From the NCBI GenBank assembly GCA_027489355.1, contig JAIXZY010000074.1, forward strand, positions 1 to 50,528: a stretch of DNA of 50,528 nt, written 5' to 3'. Every line of letters begins with the position of its first letter. Position 1 is the first letter of the stretch. This DNA comes from Paracoccaceae bacterium. Lineage in GTDB: Bacteria > Pseudomonadota > Alphaproteobacteria > Rhodobacterales > Rhodobacteraceae. This document shows positions 16,470-24,585 of the stretch, one piece after another. Made by a program: the position numbers and the translations under genes. The notes below the pieces were generated by a model, which saw nothing but the letters and a program-made list of their open reading frames with translations, was not told the origin of the DNA and did not search any database.

Positions 16470-17261
16470 ATGACTTCAGCAAGCGTGCTGCAATCCGTGG
16501 CGGGAATGATCGCTTCGGGCGGGATCGAGGTGGTGGATTGCTCGGGCGTGCTTGGCCCGGAGACGCCGCTTCTGAAACTGCCGCCGGATTTCGCCAAGGA
16601 CACTCCGCCGATCAAGATCCACCGGATCAGCGAATACGACAAGGACGGCCCGTTCTGGGCCTGGAACTGGCTGGAGCTGGGCGAACATTCCGGCACGCAC
16701 TTCGACGCGCCACACCACTGGATTACCGGCAAGGACTATGCCGACGGCTACACCGACACGCTGGACGTGCAGCGGCTGGTCGCTCCGGTCAACGTGCTGG
16801 ACTTCAGCGCGGAATGTGGGGCGGACCCGGATTTCCTGCTGACCATCGACCATGTGAAGGCCTGGGAGGCGAAGCACGGCGCGATCGGCAAGGGGGAATG
16901 GGTCGTCCTGCGGTCGGACTGGGACAAGCGCGCGCATGATGAAAACCTTTTTCTGAACGCGAACGAGACGGGGCCGCACACTCCCGGCCCGACCGCCGAG
17001 GTGATCGAGTATCTGATCGGCAAGGGCATCGTCGGCTGGGGCAGCCAGTGCATCGGCACCGATGCGGGGCAGGCCGGGGGGATGAACCCGCCATTCCCGG
17101 CACACAACCTTCTGCACAAGAACAACTGCTTCGGGCTGGCCAGCCTTGCGAACCTGGACAAGCTGCCCGCCAAGGGCGCGATCCTGATCGCGGCGCCCTT
17201 GAAGATCAAGCAGGGCACCGGCTCGCCGATCCGGGCGCTGGCGCTGGTTCCGCGCGGGTAA
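16470..17261 (+). CDS. Cyclase-family metal hydrolase, isatin-hydrolase-like
   Basis: A 263-residue protein of the cyclase superfamily (kynurenine formamidase, isatin hydrolase; Pfam Cyclase). The metal-binding motif HSGTHFDAPHH lies at about residue 72. The flanking blocks YDKDGPFWAWNWLELGE, DFLLTIDHVKAWE, LRSDWDKR and IGTDAGQA are closer in layout, from memory, to isatin hydrolases than to kynurenine formamidases. Isatin hydrolase uses Mn to open the isatin ring to isatinate in indole-3-acetate breakdown. A hydrolysis of a cyclic or N-acyl amide is therefore likely; the exact substrate is open. It is the first gene of a rightward operon with an FAD oxidoreductase, a MarR regulator and the Ior genes, one base separating it from the next ATG. 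Confidence 0.8.
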   Translation: MTSASVLQSVAGMIASGGIEVVDCSGVLGPETPLLKLPPDFAKDTPPIKIHRISEYDKDGPFWAWNWLELGEHSGTHFDAPHHWITGKDYADGYTDTLDVQRLVAPVNVLDFSAECGADPDFLLTIDHVKAWEAKHGAIGKGEWVVLRSDWDKRAHDENLFLNANETGPHTPGPTAEVIEYLIGKGIVGWGSQCIGTDAGQAGGMNPPFPAHNLLHKNNCFGLASLANLDKLPAKGAILIAAPLKIKQGTGSPIRALALVPRG

Positions 17262-17262
17262 G

Positions 17263-18828
17263 ATGCGGCCCGATCACGTCATCATCGGCAGCGGGATCAA
17301 CGCGCTGGTCGCCGGGGCGATGCTTGCCCTGAAAGGCGACCGCGTGCTTCTCCTCGAACGCGAGGCGGTCCCCGGCGGCTGCCTGCGGACCGAGGAGATC
17401 ACGCTTCCCGGCTTCAGGCATGACGTGATGGCGGCGACCTGGGTTCTGTTCATGACCTCACCGGCGGGGGCCGCGCTTGGCCCCCACCTCTCCCGGCACG
17501 GCTTTGAATACTGCCACACGCCGCATCCGACGGCCGTCCTGCGACCGGATGGGCAGGCGCTGGTGCTGACCACCGACCGGGCGAAGAACATCGCCGCCTT
17601 CGACGCGCTGTCGCCGGGGGACGGCGCGGCCCACGCCCGCGACGTGGGCGGGGTCGAGGCCGACGCGCCCTTCCTGTTTGCGCTTCTGGGCGGGGCGCTG
17701 TGGAGCTGGCCCACGGCGAAGCTTCTCTGGGGCCAGGTGCGGAAGCGGGGCCTGCGAGGGCTGGCGGCCTGGTTCGGCCGCGCCCTCGTTCCGGCGCGGG
17801 GGTGGCTGGAGACGACCTATGCCTCTCCGCTGGTGCAGGCGCTGTACGCGCCCTGGGTGCTGCATTGCGGGCTGACGCCGGAAAGTACCTATTCCGGCCA
17901 GATGGGCAAGGTCATCGCCTTCGCGCTGGAGGCGGCGGGGGCTCCCGTCGTCAGGGGCGGCTCGGGGGCCGGGGTGGCCGCCTTCCGCGCGCTGATCGAG
18001 GAGAAGGGCGGGGAAATCCGCTGCGGGGCGGACGTGGACCGTATCCTTGTGAAGGACGGCCGCGTGCGCGGCGTGGCGCTGGCGGGGGGCGAGGAGATTG
18101 CCTGCGGGTCGGTCCTGGCCTCGGTCGCGCCGGGGCAGTTGCAGGACCGCCTGCTGCGCGACGTGAACCTGCCCGAGGACAAGGCGGCCGCGCACGTCTT
18201 CCGCCACGGGCGCGGGAATTTCCAGCTGCACTATGCTCTGGACCGTCCCCCGGAATGGCTGACGCCGGGTCTGGATGACGTGGCGCTGATCCATCTGGCG
18301 GAGGGGATCGATTCGGTCTCCAAGGCCTCGAACGAGGCGGAACGGGGGATGCTGCCCGTGGTGCCGACGATCTGCGTCGGCCAGCCGCACCGGCTTGACC
18401 CGTCGCGCTGCCCGGAGGGGAAGGCGATCCTGTGGCTGCAGATCCCCGACGCCCCGCGCGTCGTGAAGGGCGATGCGGCGGGGGAAATCGCGACCGACGG
18501 GACATGGAGCGAGGCCACGCGCGAGGCGTTCGCCGACCGGATCGAAGCGGTGCTGCGCCGTCACATCAAGGATTTCGACCAGATCAGGCTGGCGCGGCGG
18601 GCCTATTCCCCGGCGGACCTTGCGGCGATGAACGTCAACCTCGTCGGCGGCGACCCCTATGGCGGGCTTTGCACCATCGACCAGTTCTTCATCTTCCGCC
18701 CCTACGCCCATTCGACCAACGGCACGAACCTGGTGCGGGGCTTCACGCATATCGGCGCCTCGACCCATCCCGGCCCCGGGCTGGGCGGGGGTTCGGGCTT
18801 CCTTGCGGCAAAGAGGCTGGGCGCATGA
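17263..18828 (+). CDS. FAD-dependent oxidoreductase, CrtI/phytoene-desaturase-like (second of two)
   Basis: A 521-residue paralogue of the protein at 14778. It has an N-terminal Rossmann motif IIGSGINALVAGAMLALKG, the block EEITLPGFRHDVMAATW, and a C-terminal FAD motif THIGASTHPGPGLGGGSGF. The substrate is unknown. The ATG follows the cyclase stop by one base and its own stop overlaps the MarR start (ATGA). Keeping two divergent copies on both sides of one promoter suggests two successive oxidations, or a heteromeric enzyme, in the same pathway. Confidence 0.8.
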   Translation: MRPDHVIIGSGINALVAGAMLALKGDRVLLLEREAVPGGCLRTEEITLPGFRHDVMAATWVLFMTSPAGAALGPHLSRHGFEYCHTPHPTAVLRPDGQALVLTTDRAKNIAAFDALSPGDGAAHARDVGGVEADAPFLFALLGGALWSWPTAKLLWGQVRKRGLRGLAAWFGRALVPARGWLETTYASPLVQALYAPWVLHCGLTPESTYSGQMGKVIAFALEAAGAPVVRGGSGAGVAAFRALIEEKGGEIRCGADVDRILVKDGRVRGVALAGGEEIACGSVLASVAPGQLQDRLLRDVNLPEDKAAAHVFRHGRGNFQLHYALDRPPEWLTPGLDDVALIHLAEGIDSVSKASNEAERGMLPVVPTICVGQPHRLDPSRCPEGKAILWLQIPDAPRVVKGDAAGEIATDGTWSEATREAFADRIEAVLRRHIKDFDQIRLARRAYSPADLAAMNVNLVGGDPYGGLCTIDQFFIFRPYAHSTNGTNLVRGFTHIGASTHPGPGLGGGSGFLAAKRLGA

Positions 18829-19313
18829 AGGACCAGCCCTCGCGCGAGAAACCGGCGGAGAGCCTGCCCAGGCTGGGGGAAATCGGGCTGACCAACTATG
18901 CGCCCTATCTCCTGAACCGGATCATGGGCCGCTACAACGCCAGCCTCCGGGACGAGATGGCTGACCTTGGCCTGACGACGCCCAAGATGCGGGCGCTGGC
19001 GGTGCTGTCGGTGATCGAGGGGCCGCTGATCCGCGAGCTGGCAGTCTATTCGGTGGTGGAACAGTCCACCCTGTCGCGCGCGCTGGACCAGCTGGCCGGC
19101 GAGGGGCTGATCCGGCGCGAGACCGATGCGGCCGACAGCCGCGCCACCCGCGTCTACATCACCGAAGCCGGCCGCGCGCATTTCGAGACGCTCTGGCCGC
19201 GCATGGCCGAAGCGCATGAGCGCATGTTCCGGGGCATTCCGGCGGAAGAACGCAGGGCCTTCGTCGGCACGCTGCAGAAGATGCTGACCAATATCCGAAA
19301 GCACGAGATCTGA
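18825..19313 (+). CDS. MarR-family transcriptional regulator
   Basis: A 162-residue regulator. It has dimerisation helices at both ends and a winged helix-turn-helix in the middle: LIRELAVYSVVEQSTLSRAL, LAGEGLIRRE and the wing DAADSRATRVYITEAG with the conserved Asp and Arg residues. The start overlaps the oxidoreductase stop and the iorA start follows 3 bp after its stop, so it is embedded in the catabolic operon. It probably autoregulates from the 16347-16469 region in response to an aromatic acid or CoA ester, as many MarR proteins do. The ligand is not evident. Confidence 0.85.
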   Translation: MKDQPSREKPAESLPRLGEIGLTNYAPYLLNRIMGRYNASLRDEMADLGLTTPKMRALAVLSVIEGPLIRELAVYSVVEQSTLSRALDQLAGEGLIRRETDAADSRATRVYITEAGRAHFETLWPRMAEAHERMFRGIPAEERRAFVGTLQKMLTNIRKHEI

Positions 19314-19316
19314 GAG

Positions 19317-21464
19317 ATGGCCGAGCGGTCCTTCAAGGCAGAGGTGGAGCATCTTCGCAAGGGGGAGGGGGACACCTTCACCGGCGAGGGCATTCTGGCG
19401 ATCACCAAGGCGCTGCTGGAAAACGGCGTCGGTTATGTCGGCGGCTACCAGGGCGCGCCGATCAGTCACCTGATGGACGTGCTGGCCGATGCCGAGGACC
19501 TGATGGCCGAGCTTGGCGTCCGCTTCGAGGCCAATGCGAACGAGGCGGCGGCAGCGGCGATGCTGGCGGCCTCGGTCCATTATCCGATCCGGGGGGCGGT
19601 GACGTTCAAGGGGTCCGTGGGCGTCAACGTCGCTTCGGATGCCCTGGCGAACCTGGCCTCCAGTGGCGTGAACGGCGGGGCGCTGATCATCGTGGGCGAG
19701 GATTACGGCGAAGGCTCCTCGATCATGCAGGAGAGGTCCCACGCCTTCGCGATGAAGTCGCAGTTCTGGCTCCTGGACCCGCGGCCGAACCTGCCCTCGA
19801 TCGTTCAGGCGGTACGGGACGGGTTCGAGCTGTCCGAGGCCTCGAACACGCCCGTCATGCTGATGGTCCGCATCCGGTCGTGCCACGTCACCGGCAGCTT
19901 CCAGACCCGCGACAACCAGCGTCCCAAGCTTTCCGTCAAGGACGCGCTGTCGAACCCGCAGTCCGACTTCGCCCGCGTCGTCCTGCCGCCGATGTCCTTC
20001 GCGCACGAACAGGACAAGATCAGGAACCGCTGGCCCAACGCCGAAAAGTTCATCCGCGAGCGGAAGCTGAACGAGGTGTTCGGGCCTGCGCGCGCCCCCG
20101 TGGGGCTGGTCCTGCAAGGCGGCATGTACAACGGGGTGATCCGTGCGTTGCAACGGCTGGGCTTGGCGGACATCTGGGGCAACACCCAGGTTCCGCTTTA
20201 CGTCCTGAACGTCACCTACCCGCTGATCTCGTCCGAGTTCCTGGAGTTCTGCGAGGGCAAGGACCAGGTCCTGGTGATCGAGGAAGGCCAGCCCGAGTTC
20301 ATCGAACAGCAGCTGTCGACCTTCCTCTACCGCGCCGGGTCCAGCGTGAAGCTGCGCGGCAAGGGCATCCTGCCAATGGCAGGGGAATACACTGGGCAGG
20401 TGATGCTGGACGGTATCGCGGCCTTCCTGAAAGAAGCCGCGCCGCAGATGCTGCCCGCCCTCGTCCGCGCGCCGAACGAGGACAAGCCGAAGATCCCGGA
20501 CCTGACCAAGACCGTCCCGATCCGCCCCCCCGGCTTCTGCACCGGCTGCCCGGAACGCCCGATCTTCGCCGCGATGAAGCTGGTGCAGAAGGAGACCGGC
20601 AAGCTTCAGATCAGCGCGGACATCGGCTGCCACCTCTTCGGCTCGCTGCCGCCCTTCGAGATCGGCGGCGCGACGATGGGCTATGGCCTTGGCCCCGCGG
20701 CCAACGCGGCCTTCGACGGGGGCGGGGAACGCCGCCCGGTCTCGATCATCGGGGACGGCGGGTTCTGGCACAACGGACTGTCGTCCAGCTTCACCAACAT
20801 GGCGTTCAACAAGTCCGACGGCGTGGCGGTGATCGTGGACAACTACTATTCCGCCGCGACGGGCGGGCAGGACATCATGTCCTCTCGCGCCGACAACCCG
20901 ACGAAAGCCACGAAGCACCCGATCACCAAGGCCCTGAAGGGCATCGGGATCGACTGGGTGCGGCAGGTCGACCGGACCTATGACGTGGGCCACATGCGCG
21001 ATGTCCTGCGCGAGGCGCTGACCACCGACACCCCCGGCCCCAAGGTCATCGTCGCCTCGTCGGAATGCATGCTGAACAAGCAGCGCCGCGAGAAGCCGCT
21101 CGCCGCAAAGGCCATCAAGGATGGCCGCCGGGTCGAGGCCCCCCGCTTCGGCGTCGATGAGGATGTCTGCACCGGCGACCACGCCTGCATCCGGCTGTCC
21201 GGTTGCCCCTCGCTGTCGCTGAAGAAGCTCGACGACCCCCTCCGCGACAACCCCGTGGCCTCGATCGACCAATCCTGCGTCGGCTGCGGCAACTGCGGCG
21301 AGGTGGCGGACGCCGCGGTCCTCTGCCCGTCCTTCTACCGCGCCGACGTGGTGCACAATCCGTCGAAATGGGAAGCGCGGTGGGCCGGGTTCCGAGCGCG
21401 GGTCATTGGCTGGCTGCAATCCCGCCGCGCGGCGAAACGGCTGGACTTCGGAGGCACGGCATGA
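19317..21464 (+). CDS. iorA: Indolepyruvate-type 2-oxoacid oxidoreductase, alpha subunit
   Basis: A 715-residue thiamine-diphosphate enzyme. The pyrimidine-binding half is about 15-400, the TPP domain about 400-600 (GDGGFWHNG...DNYYSAATGG), and a C-terminal ferredoxin domain runs from about 610. The family converts arylpyruvates and CoA to arylacetyl-CoA plus CO2, with electrons passing through Fe-S clusters. The second cluster motif is normal (C654, C657, C660, C670-P). The first reads C618-T-G-D621-H-A-C624...C630-P, with Asp where the second Cys is expected, as in CxxDxxC ferredoxins. It starts 3 bp after the MarR stop. Indolepyruvate or phenylpyruvate is the most likely substrate by family. 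Confidence 0.88.
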   Translation: MAERSFKAEVEHLRKGEGDTFTGEGILAITKALLENGVGYVGGYQGAPISHLMDVLADAEDLMAELGVRFEANANEAAAAAMLAASVHYPIRGAVTFKGSVGVNVASDALANLASSGVNGGALIIVGEDYGEGSSIMQERSHAFAMKSQFWLLDPRPNLPSIVQAVRDGFELSEASNTPVMLMVRIRSCHVTGSFQTRDNQRPKLSVKDALSNPQSDFARVVLPPMSFAHEQDKIRNRWPNAEKFIRERKLNEVFGPARAPVGLVLQGGMYNGVIRALQRLGLADIWGNTQVPLYVLNVTYPLISSEFLEFCEGKDQVLVIEEGQPEFIEQQLSTFLYRAGSSVKLRGKGILPMAGEYTGQVMLDGIAAFLKEAAPQMLPALVRAPNEDKPKIPDLTKTVPIRPPGFCTGCPERPIFAAMKLVQKETGKLQISADIGCHLFGSLPPFEIGGATMGYGLGPAANAAFDGGGERRPVSIIGDGGFWHNGLSSSFTNMAFNKSDGVAVIVDNYYSAATGGQDIMSSRADNPTKATKHPITKALKGIGIDWVRQVDRTYDVGHMRDVLREALTTDTPGPKVIVASSECMLNKQRREKPLAAKAIKDGRRVEAPRFGVDEDVCTGDHACIRLSGCPSLSLKKLDDPLRDNPVASIDQSCVGCGNCGEVADAAVLCPSFYRADVVHNPSKWEARWAGFRARVIGWLQSRRAAKRLDFGGTA

Positions 21465-21472
21465 CGCCCGCA

Positions 21473-21523
21473 GCCCCCCACCCCCACCCCCATCCCCTCC
21501 CCACCAAGGGGGAGGGGGGCGCC
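21473..21523 (+). repeat. GC-rich palindromic intergenic repeat, copy 2
   Basis: A C-rich tract followed by the stem CCCCTCCCC (21494-21502) and GGGGAGGGG (21509-21517) around a six-base loop, ending GGCGCC. It matches copy 1 at 13150 in order and spacing. It begins 8 bp after the iorA stop and lies inside the iorA-iorB gap. Confidence 0.75.
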
Positions 21524-21558
21524 CCGGACCAGTCGTGGGCAACAACCGTCAAAACCGG

Positions 21559-21604
21559 GCTCCTCCCTCCCACCGCGTGGGGGAGGGCTGGGGAGGGGGG
21601 GCGC
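21559..21604 (-). repeat. GC-rich palindromic intergenic repeat, copy 3 (inverted)
   Basis: Read on the minus strand this is close to copy 1, including the C tract, a CCCTCCCCCACG block and the closing GGGAGGGAGG. A seven-base stem is 21565-21571 with 21581-21587. Copies 2 and 3 are inverted with a 35-bp spacer, so the two could also fold into one long hairpin in the iorA-iorB mRNA. The 169-bp gap otherwise holds only the iorB ribosome site (AAGGG near 21623). Confidence 0.75.
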
Positions 21605-21633
21605 CCCGTCAGCCAAAGCAGCAAGGGTCGGAC

Positions 21634-23184
21634 ATGAGCCTTCAGGAAACCTTCAGCCCCCGCAACGCCGACCCGCGCCTGTCGGGCATCATCAAGCTTG
21701 CGATCCTTGCTGTCGGCGGCCAGGGCGGCGGCGTCCTGACCGGCTGGATCGAGGACGTGGCCCGCTCGCAAGGTTATGCCGCCCAGGCCACATCCGTCGC
21801 GGGCGTCTCGCAGCGCACCGGGGCCACGGTCTACTATGTGGAAATGGCCCCGCAGAAACCCGGTGAACCCGTTCCGGTCTTCTCCCTCATGCCCGCTCCC
21901 GGCGACGTCGACATCATGATCACCGCCGAGATGATGGAAGCCGGCCGCGCCATCATCCGCGGCTTCGTCACGCCGGACCGGACCACGCTCATCACCTCGA
22001 CCCACCGCGCGCTGGCGGTGTCCGAGAAGATGGTCCCCGGCGACGGTATCGCCTCCTCGGACGAAGTCATGGCCGCCGCCGAGATCGCCGCCCGCCGCGT
22101 CATCGCCGCCGACTTCGACGCGCTGGCGATCTGGAACGGCTCGGTCATCTCTGCCTCGCTCTTCGGTGCCTTGGCCGGGGCGCAGATCCTTCCCTTCCCG
22201 CGCGAGGCGTTCGAGGCCGCAATCCGGGCGGGCGGCAAGGGCACCGAGGCCTCGCTGAAAGCCTTCGCCGCCGCCTTCGACGTGGCGACAAATCCCGCGC
22301 CAGTGGCCGCGCCCGTCGCAAAGGCGAAACCCGAACCCAAGGTCCAGGGTCCCGCCCGCCTCATGGCCGAATGGGACCGCCTTGCCGCCCGCGTCGCCGC
22401 GCTGCCCGCCCCGGTTGCCGAACTGGCGCTGCCCGGCTTGCGCAAGGTGGTCGAATTCCAGGACCTCCGCTACGGCGCGGAATACCTCGACCGCCTTGCT
22501 GGGGTCCTCGCCCGCGACGATGCCGCCCAAGGCTGGACGCTCTCGCGCGAGGCGGCGAAATACATCGCCAACGCGATGGCCTATGACGACATCATCCGCG
22601 TCGCCGACCTGAAGACCCGCGCCCGCCGTTTCGACCGCATCCGCAGCGAAATGCGGGTGAAAGAGGCGAACGTCCTCCAGCTGACCGAATTCTTCCATCC
22701 CCGCGCGCAGGAAATCGTCGGCATGTTCCCCGCCCGCCTTGGCGCCCGGCTGGAGTCCGATCCGAAATGGATGGCGCGTCTCACCCGCTGGGTCGACAAG
22801 GGCCGCCGTCTGCGCACCGACAGCCTGCCTGCCTTCCTGACGCTGCACATCCTTGGCGGGATGAAGGGCTGGCGCCGGCGCACCCTGCGTCACGCGCAGG
22901 AACAGGCGCATCTCGCCCGCTGGCTAGAGACCGCGCTGGCCGAGGTCCCCCGCAACTATGCCCTTGCGGTCGAGCTGATCCGCTGCCGCCGCCTGATCAA
23001 GGGCTATTCCGACACCCACGCCCGCGGGCATTCCAAGTTCGACCGCGTGCTTGCCGCCACCACCCGCATCGCCAGCCGCGACGACGCCGCCGGCTGGTGC
23101 CGCCGCCTGCGTGAGGCCGCCCTGCAGGACGAAGAAGGCAAGGCGCTGGACGGCGCGATCCGGACCATCGAGAGTTTCGCGTAA
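21634..23184 (+). CDS. iorB: Indolepyruvate-type 2-oxoacid oxidoreductase, beta subunit (extended form)
   Basis: A 516-residue protein. Residues about 18-200 are the pyruvate-ferredoxin-oxidoreductase gamma-type domain (LAVGGQGGGVLTGWIEDVA, GVSQRTGATVYYVEM). The rest is the helical extension (DUF6537-like) typical of the long bacterial IorB. Anaerobic archaeal IorB has only the first domain. It completes the enzyme with iorA although 169 bp of repeats separate them. It is the last gene of the rightward operon and faces the GatZ-like gene across 38 bp. The product is probably arylacetyl-CoA, which could enter the phenylacetyl-CoA route encoded at the right of the window (inference). Confidence 0.85.
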   Translation: MSLQETFSPRNADPRLSGIIKLAILAVGGQGGGVLTGWIEDVARSQGYAAQATSVAGVSQRTGATVYYVEMAPQKPGEPVPVFSLMPAPGDVDIMITAEMMEAGRAIIRGFVTPDRTTLITSTHRALAVSEKMVPGDGIASSDEVMAAAEIAARRVIAADFDALAIWNGSVISASLFGALAGAQILPFPREAFEAAIRAGGKGTEASLKAFAAAFDVATNPAPVAAPVAKAKPEPKVQGPARLMAEWDRLAARVAALPAPVAELALPGLRKVVEFQDLRYGAEYLDRLAGVLARDDAAQGWTLSREAAKYIANAMAYDDIIRVADLKTRARRFDRIRSEMRVKEANVLQLTEFFHPRAQEIVGMFPARLGARLESDPKWMARLTRWVDKGRRLRTDSLPAFLTLHILGGMKGWRRRTLRHAQEQAHLARWLETALAEVPRNYALAVELIRCRRLIKGYSDTHARGHSKFDRVLAATTRIASRDDAAGWCRRLREAALQDEEGKALDGAIRTIESFA

Positions 23185-23222
23185 CAAGCGATCGGGGCCG
23201 CGAACGCAGGCACGCTGCGGTG

Positions 23223-24491
23223 TCAGCCGTCGAAGCAGGCCGCGAAATAGGGGGCAAGCGCGCGCGTCACCGCCGCTCGGACAAGTGCGGGCGCGGTGGG
23301 GGCCGTCTGGCCGTCCATGACCTCGGGCCAGGCCGCGCCGAGGAACTGCGAAATCAGCGGCTCGGGCAGGGGTGTCGTGCCGAGGGCAGAGAGCAGGCCG
23401 TCGACCGCTTGCAGCGCGCGGGGATCGGTCCAGTAATAGCGGATGCGGTCGGAATAGCTGTAGTGCCGTTGCATCCGCTGATGTTCCGGGGTGCCGTGGT
23501 AGTAGCGCGCCCAGTGGCCGGGCTTGTCCAGCATCAGCCGCTCCATCGCCTCGCGCAGGGGCTCACCCCGATCCGGCAGGATCTCGTCGGCGATGCGGTC
23601 CAGGCCGTACAGCGCCTCGCGCAGGGCGAAGGTCAGGCCGGGGCCGACCTTGAGGATGCCAAAACCGTCGCGGACCAGAGCCGCAAGCGCCGCGGGCGTC
23701 TGGTAGTCGGTGGAATGCGCCTCGAACAGCATGGGCAGGTCGGCCAGACTGGCGACCAGGGCACGGGCCTCATCGGGGCGGTAGGCGACGACGTTCTCGT
23801 TACCGAACTCAACCCCCGGCTGGACCACCAGGCCGACGACGCGGGCAAAGGCATCGGACACGCCGGCGGCGGCAAAGGCCTCGCGGTGCTGCTCGACCGT
23901 GGTGCGCGCGGCAGCGGAAGAGGTGACGACCAGACCCTCGACCTCTTCCAGTGCGCCGCCGGGGACGGGGACTTCGGTGCCGATCACATAGACCGGGGCC
24001 TCGCCCGCGGCATGGGCCTCGGCCACGGCGGCCAGGCGGGCGTTGCGGGTCGCGATCACGGTGTCGGGCAGGGGCACTGGGTCGTCAGCGCAGGCCATGC
24101 TGGCGTCGAGGTGGATCTTGGTGAACCCCGCAGCGGCATAGGCCGCGACCATTTCGCAGGCCTTGTCCATCGCCTGATCGGCCGGAAGTCTGGTCCAGGG
24201 GTTCGGGCCGAGGTGGTCGCCGCCGAGGATCAGGCGGACGGGGTCGAACCCCTCCTGCCGCGCGAGGTCCAGCGCATAGGCGCGGAAGTCGGCCGGGGTC
24301 ATGCCGGTATAGCCGCCTTCGTGGTTGACCTGGTTGCAGGTCGCCTCGATCAGCACCGGGACATTGCGGTCGCGACCAAGGGCAAGAGCCGTGCAGATCA
24401 CTGTGGGATGCGCCGAGCAGATCGACGGAATACCCCGGATTCGCCCCGACTTGCGGTCGGAAGCCAGGCTCAGCAGCGATGCGGTCGTCAT
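23223..24491 (-). CDS. GatZ/KbaZ-like tagatose-bisphosphate aldolase subunit
   Basis: A 422-residue protein of the D-tagatose-1,6-bisphosphate aldolase non-catalytic subunit family. Typical blocks are PVLIEATCNQVNHEGGYTG, LILGGDHLGPNPW, VYVIGTEVPVPGG, VVQPGVEFGNENVV and LPMLFEAHSTDYQT. In enteric bacteria GatZ/KbaZ stabilises the catalytic GatY/KbaY subunit. No such partner is in the window, so this protein may act alone or elsewhere in sugar or polyol metabolism. The ATG at 24491 fits homologues; the frame is open further upstream without support. Upstream lies the remnant of a DeoR-family regulator, the usual kind of controller for such genes. Confidence 0.85.
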   Translation of the reverse strand: MTTASLLSLASDRKSGRIRGIPSICSAHPTVICTALALGRDRNVPVLIEATCNQVNHEGGYTGMTPADFRAYALDLARQEGFDPVRLILGGDHLGPNPWTRLPADQAMDKACEMVAAYAAAGFTKIHLDASMACADDPVPLPDTVIATRNARLAAVAEAHAAGEAPVYVIGTEVPVPGGALEEVEGLVVTSSAAARTTVEQHREAFAAAGVSDAFARVVGLVVQPGVEFGNENVVAYRPDEARALVASLADLPMLFEAHSTDYQTPAALAALVRDGFGILKVGPGLTFALREALYGLDRIADEILPDRGEPLREAMERLMLDKPGHWARYYHGTPEHQRMQRHYSYSDRIRYYWTDPRALQAVDGLLSALGTTPLPEPLISQFLGAAWPEVMDGQTAPTAPALVRAAVTRALAPYFAACFDG

Positions 24492-24543
24492 GGCGGGGTT
24501 GATCCCAGTTGATCGGTTTGAAATCTTTCCTCGGCGTATAACT

Positions 24544-24553
24544 TTCGGCCGAA
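24544..24553. promoter_or_regulatory. Perfect 10-bp palindrome upstream of the GatZ-like gene
   Basis: TTCGGCCGAA lies 53 bp upstream of the GatZ-like ATG and just before the DeoR remnant. TTTCG/CGAAA half-sites are common in operators of sugar DeoR-family regulators, so this may be the orphaned operator of the broken regulator. A short palindrome like this can also occur by chance in GC-rich DNA. Confidence 0.35.
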
Positions 24554-24585
24554 TGGATAAAGCGGAACATGATCGCCGGGGTCCC

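Noticed and set aside
18702-21545. Open frame of 947 codons antisense to the MarR and iorA genes
   Set aside because: No recognisable domain, composition of a shadow frame, and it runs through the GC-rich repeat.
23198-23220. Short stem (CCGC...GCGG, CGCAG/CTGCG) between the convergent iorB and GatZ-like genes as a terminator
   Set aside because: The stem is weak and overlapping, and no T-run follows on either strand. Convergent genes may need a terminator here but this one cannot be supported.
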